Shown here piece after piece: positions 6,459-9,270 of a DNA stretch of 9,270 nt (within the stretch, counting starts at the first letter, position 1; every line of letters begins with the position of its first letter). This stretch comes from an uncultured Prevotellaceae bacterium (GTDB lineage: Bacteria > Bacteroidota > Bacteroidia > Bacteroidales > Bacteroidaceae), in NCBI GenBank assembly GCA_937892315.1, contig CALAVF010000439.1, positions 1 to 9,270 of the forward strand. The letters run 5' to 3'. The notes under the pieces are model-generated. The model did no database searches. It saw nothing but the letters and a program-made list of their open reading frames with translations, and was not told the origin of the DNA. The translations under genes and the position numbers were made by a program.

Positions 6459-8993
6459 TTATTTGTATTGCAATGCCCCATCAATCTGATGAATCACGGC
6501 AAAAGATGAAGTGTAAAGGTTATTGGCACGAGTGGGGTCGGCTGCGTCGTACTGATACTCACGAGCCATGATGTTGTAGAGGTTGCCATCGGTCACCACC
6601 TTGCGAGTGTTGCCCTTGCCGTCCACAATCGTGATGCCACTGTTGTCAATCTTCGTGTTCAATTTGTAGTAGGAGAGATTGCCGTCGGTCACCTTATAGG
6701 CAGAGGTCTCAAACTCACCACTATCGCTGCCCTGCCCCACGTAGTAGGCATTGTCCTGAATGTGATATTTGATGAAGTTCGCGATTTCTGTCTGAAGGCT
6801 GTCCTTCACCTCTTCGTCCTGTTCATTCTCCACGGCTTCCCATGTAGGCAGTTTGCCTGCGGCTTGCAGGTCGGCAATAGCCTTGTTTGTCGGCACGTAC
6901 ACAGTATAACGGTAGGTGTTGAAGAGAGAGATGTTCTCGCTGGGGCAACCATGTTCATCCGTTCCGATGACGTGCTTGGTCTCCAGATAGGGAGAACTCT
7001 GCAGCAAATCGTGGAAAGCACTGAACTCTTCGTGTTCGCCCAGCACGTCGAAAACGGACTTGCGGGCTGTCATAATCGGTTCTTCATCAATGATATAGGT
7101 CTTACCGTTTCCTTCGTATGACTCATCGTAGAGACCTACGACACGCACTTGCTTGCCGTTCTCGATCTGATAACCGCCCTGCACGGTCATGCCGCCAACA
7201 CCAGCCGTGGCATTGGCAACCTTCACCATGCTGCCGCCCTTTGTCTGGAAGAACGTGTTGCCATTCTCCACGTTACCAATGACGATGTGCGTGTTCAGAA
7301 TGTCCTCCAAGCGGTTGGTAATCTGATTGTAAGAGGCTTCGCCAATCGAGTCACCCACCACACCCGTCTCGGTGTCGTAGTTCCAAATGCTTGCCCACAC
7401 CTTCTGGCTTTCGGTCTGTGCGGAAGCCTTGTAGTGGAAGCGGAAGAGTTGTGTGCTGGTCTTGCCGTATGAGCAAGGGTCGATATACTCCAGCAACGCC
7501 TCGTTGTTGGGGATGAAAAGACTGTAGTAGGTGTTCTGCGAGTTCAGATAGACATCGAAGCCCAACTGCTCCACACCCCAGTAGAGGATGTTCATCGTCT
7601 CGTTGATGAGGGCTGGGAAGGTGACGGAAATGTATGCCACAGGATTGAACACCTTGTTGGTCAGATAGACGGCACCGTTACATGCCATATACACAGAATC
7701 GACAAACTCGGTAGCCAGTCCCAGTTCGTCGTTGGCATCGTTGAGCACCGTGTTGAACTTGCTGGGCACAGAATTGACAAACGAGTTGAGCATATTCACA
7801 TTGAGCATCTTCGAAATCACCTTGTCTGGCACGTTTTCCCATGAGCCATAGTAGTCCTTCAGCACCTTGCCGGCACCATCATTCCAATAACGCTCAAGGG
7901 CGGCATCGCTCGGCACGAGCATCACGCCCATATTCTCCTGCAAAGCCACATTCGTGCTGGTGCTGGAGGTGGTGGTGGAGTAGAACTGATTCCACCCCGG
8001 ATCAAACTTCAGCAGACCATTCACCGGACCCTCCTCGGGTGTGAGGTCAAGTGGCTGACCGTCTTGGCTACGCTCTGAGAAATAACGCTTCTCGAAGAGT
8101 GAGTCGATGTTGGCATTGTAAATGCGGTTGTACTCGCGAGTTGCCTCATCGCCGGCATAGTAGGGAGCACAGTAGCGGTTGAGCAGTTTGGCATACCCCT
8201 GTGTGTTCGGCTTCTGATTGATGAGGTCCGCCATATTAGGCAGCGGCGTCAGCACCTCTGCCATCTTGTGGACGAAGCCATTGGAGCACTTGATGTTTTG
8301 TTCCGCCATCATGATGCCGTTCACATTGGCATCACCTGGCTGTCGTTCTGTCTGATAGTTGAAAAGGAAGTTGCAGTCGGCATTCGTGATGAGTTTGTTG
8401 TTCAGGAAACTCTCGATGAAATGAATCATCGGAGGAGCCGTGATGTCGCTCATGCATACGATGTTCTTCCCCGCCTCGCGGTATCTTGCCCAATAGGGAT
8501 TGTCGGGCATCTGAGAGGGACGAAGCACAGGCACGGAGTCGTACTCGCTCGTTGCCGTCAGACGGCGCATACAGTCGCCCTCGGTAGGTCCTTCCGAACT
8601 ACTCAGGTAAGCGACCTGGCAGGAGTTGTTAATCATGCTGCCGTAAAGAATCAACTTCTTCTGGGCAGTCGAGAGTCCCTCATAGTTGCGAACTCCCCAC
8701 GTGTTGTTCTGGTAGAACCGACCGAACGCCCCGTCGTCAGCCACAAAGAGGGTCTTGCTACCAGTCTTCGCAAGAACATCCGTGTAGCCCAAGTCGTCAA
8801 TCAGCCTCACCATGTTGGTGTAGTTGCCGTCATCCTTCAGACAGTCGTAGATGCTCGAACCCAGCCAACTCGGCTCTTCTTTTGCCAAGTCATAGCCATC
8901 GCAAGCCGACAATCCTCCAGCAGCAATCAGCGCCATGCCCACCCATCGGGACAGGCTCAGGTGTCGTTTTTGTTTAGTCTTCATATAGGCCAT
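6459..8993 (-). CDS. Large lipoprotein with four divergent FAS1 (fasciclin) domains, first gene of the operon
   Basis: The protein has 844 residues: basic N-terminus, hydrophobic segment (WVGMALIAAGG) and lipobox LSAC with Cys31 as probable lipid anchor, so it is likely at the outer membrane. Four tandem FAS1-like units can be read from paired motifs. Unit 1 is about 45-250 (TLFVADDGAF at 81-90; NGFVHKMAEVLTP at 238-250). Unit 2 is about 252-452 (MGVMLVPSDAALERYW at 355-370; NGAVYLTNKVFNP at 439-451). Unit 3 is about 458-642 (YYSLFIPNNEALLEYI at 489-504; NGKTYIIDEEPIM at 629-641). Unit 4 is about 645-842 (YRYTVYVPTNKAI at 694-706; FAVIHQIDGALQ at 831-842). The protein ends two residues after the last motif. 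Single FAS1 domains are about 130-150 residues, so these units carry insertions. Seven cysteines fall between 51 and 275, only three in the rest. The ATG at 8993 is the longest start; the ATG at 8984 (MKTKQKRH) is equally plausible and both keep the signal peptide. Its function is unknown; adhesion or ligand presentation to SusCD is inference. Confidence 0.93.
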   Translation of the reverse strand: MAYMKTKQKRHLSLSRWVGMALIAAGGLSACDGYDLAKEEPSWLGSSIYDCLKDDGNYTNMVRLIDDLGYTDVLAKTGSKTLFVADDGAFGRFYQNNTWGVRNYEGLSTAQKKLILYGSMINNSCQVAYLSSSEGPTEGDCMRRLTATSEYDSVPVLRPSQMPDNPYWARYREAGKNIVCMSDITAPPMIHFIESFLNNKLITNADCNFLFNYQTERQPGDANVNGIMMAEQNIKCSNGFVHKMAEVLTPLPNMADLINQKPNTQGYAKLLNRYCAPYYAGDEATREYNRIYNANIDSLFEKRYFSERSQDGQPLDLTPEEGPVNGLLKFDPGWNQFYSTTTSSTSTNVALQENMGVMLVPSDAALERYWNDGAGKVLKDYYGSWENVPDKVISKMLNVNMLNSFVNSVPSKFNTVLNDANDELGLATEFVDSVYMACNGAVYLTNKVFNPVAYISVTFPALINETMNILYWGVEQLGFDVYLNSQNTYYSLFIPNNEALLEYIDPCSYGKTSTQLFRFHYKASAQTESQKVWASIWNYDTETGVVGDSIGEASYNQITNRLEDILNTHIVIGNVENGNTFFQTKGGSMVKVANATAGVGGMTVQGGYQIENGKQVRVVGLYDESYEGNGKTYIIDEEPIMTARKSVFDVLGEHEEFSAFHDLLQSSPYLETKHVIGTDEHGCPSENISLFNTYRYTVYVPTNKAIADLQAAGKLPTWEAVENEQDEEVKDSLQTEIANFIKYHIQDNAYYVGQGSDSGEFETSAYKVTDGNLSYYKLNTKIDNSGITIVDGKGNTRKVVTDGNLYNIMAREYQYDAADPTRANNLYTSSFAVIHQIDGALQYK

Positions 8994-9019
8994 TAGTTAA
9001 TGATATTGGATTTCTGCTG

Positions 9020-9050
9020 CAAAATTACACATTTATTAACAATAACCCAA
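9020..9050 (-). promoter_or_regulatory. Candidate Bacteroidota sigma-ABfr promoter for the four-gene operon
   Basis: On the minus strand, TAATTTTG (9027-9020) matches the Bacteroides -7 consensus TAnnTTTG exactly and is followed by C. A TTGG (9050-9047) lies 19 bases upstream, a near match to the -33 TTTG at the expected distance. Transcription would begin near 9013-9015, leaving a leader of only about 20 bases before the ATG at 8993 or about 30 before the ATG at 8984. It is the only promoter-like element seen before the first gene, and the gaps between later genes are too small to hold another. Identification is by consensus only. Confidence 0.6.
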
Positions 9051-9084
9051 CATTTTTGTGTTACATAGACTTTCAAACGGGTTA
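9043..9084. promoter_or_regulatory. Inverted repeat TAACCC/GGGTTA overlapping the promoter's upstream end, possible operator
   Basis: TAACCC at 9043-9048 is mirrored by GGGTTA at 9079-9084 with 30 bases between. The right copy is also part of GGGTT-AC-AACCC (9079-9090), a 5-base inverted repeat with a 2-base centre. The left copy overlaps the candidate -33 element, so a repressor or activator binding here could control the operon. The arms are short and could arise by chance; no regulator gene lies in the window to pair with it. Confidence 0.2.
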
Positions 9085-9162
9085 CAACCCCCGAATACAG
9101 GTATAAATGAAACACAAGAGCGAGAAAATGAAACTGCCCCACTTTTGAATTTGCAGATGAGA

Positions 9163-9209
9163 CTTTGCACTCGCACGCATTCGCAAGTAGTCCGTGCGGG
9201 CGAGCAAAG
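9163..9209. other. Imperfect stem-loop in the intergenic region, function unknown
   Basis: The left arm CTTTGC-AC-TCGCACGCA (9163-9179) pairs with the right arm TGCGGGCGAGCAAAG (9195-9209): 6 pairs, a 2-base bulge, 4 pairs, one A/G mismatch and 4 pairs, around a 15-base loop. On the plus strand a run of six T (9219-9224) follows after a 9-base gap, which is too far for a good intrinsic terminator. On the minus strand no T run follows. It could be a dispersed intergenic repeat (REP-like), part of an untranslated RNA, or a weak terminator. The structure is visible; the role is not. Confidence 0.45.
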
Positions 9210-9270
9210 GTTCACTGGTTTTTTGTTTCTTGTCTCTTTGGTCTCTTTTGCGGTGGGGGATAGTTCTATA

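Larger units (their letters stand above)
8994..9270. other. Intergenic region upstream of the operon, with two ambiguous edge-reaching open frames
   Basis: No gene can be called with confidence here. The left part holds the candidate promoter. Further right, two frames in the same codon register are open to the window edge. On the plus strand, an ATG at 9157 opens 38 codons to 9270 (MRLCTRTHSQVVRAGEQR, then the hydrophobic FTGFLFLVSLVSFAVG), which could be the signal-peptide start of a divergent gene. On the minus strand, 62 codons are open from 9270 to a TAA at 9084-9082 (ending GSFIFSLLCFIYTCIRGL), which could be the tail of an upstream gene or a 32-residue peptide from the ATG at 9180. Both overlap the stem-loop, neither has a clear ribosome site, and at most one is likely real. 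Confidence 0.4.

Noticed and set aside
8268..8996. Plus-strand open frame of 242 codons
   Set aside because: Antisense to the first FAS1 unit and signal peptide of the 844-residue protein, with no motif of its own.
9109..9148. Short plus-strand peptide frame starting near 9107 (13 codons)
   Set aside because: Too short, not preceded by a ribosome site, and without recognisable content.
9163..9224. Rho-independent terminator on the plus strand
   Set aside because: The T run begins 9 bases after the stem, the stem is bulged, and no plus-strand gene precedes it.
9231..9250. Tandem GTCTCTTTG-like repeat (two near copies)
   Set aside because: Only two 9-10-base copies; probably chance low complexity in a T-rich stretch.

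Overview
The window comes from a member of the Bacteroidota, most likely order Bacteroidales (Prevotella/Bacteroides type). The evidence is a SusC/SusD outer-membrane pair, lipoproteins with Bacteroidota-style signal peptides, a promoter of the Bacteroides TAnnTTTG (-7) type, and start codons without Shine-Dalgarno sequences. The genus cannot be fixed from this window.

All four recognisable genes lie on the minus strand and read right to left as one tightly packed operon. In transcription order they are: a 844-residue lipoprotein with four divergent fasciclin (FAS1) domains (8993-6459), a SusC/RagA-type TonB-dependent transporter of 1109 residues (6444-3115), its SusD/RagB-type lipoprotein of 572 residues (3102-1384), and a second FAS1 lipoprotein starting at 1377. 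The last gene runs off the left edge with 459 codons visible and no stop. The gaps between genes are 14, 12 and 6 bases, so co-transcription and probably translational coupling are expected. A single promoter candidate lies just upstream of the first gene (9020-9050).

The likely assembly is at the outer membrane. SusC forms the TonB-powered barrel, SusD is the lid and ligand-capturing lipoprotein, and the two FAS1 lipoproteins are probable accessory proteins occupying the place taken in glycan loci by surface glycan-binding proteins. No glycoside hydrolase, polysaccharide lyase, sulfatase, peptidase, ECF sigma/anti-sigma pair or hybrid two-component regulator is visible. The substrate (glycan, peptide or host matrix component) is therefore unknown, and the FAS1 domains are the main clue that this is not an ordinary polysaccharide-utilisation locus.

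The right end (8994-9270) has no confidently called gene. It holds the promoter, a small inverted repeat, an imperfect 47-base stem-loop, and two open but ambiguous reading frames, one on each strand, that reach the right edge. No RNA gene, mobile element, CRISPR array or operon terminator is seen; the operon's 3' end is outside the window.
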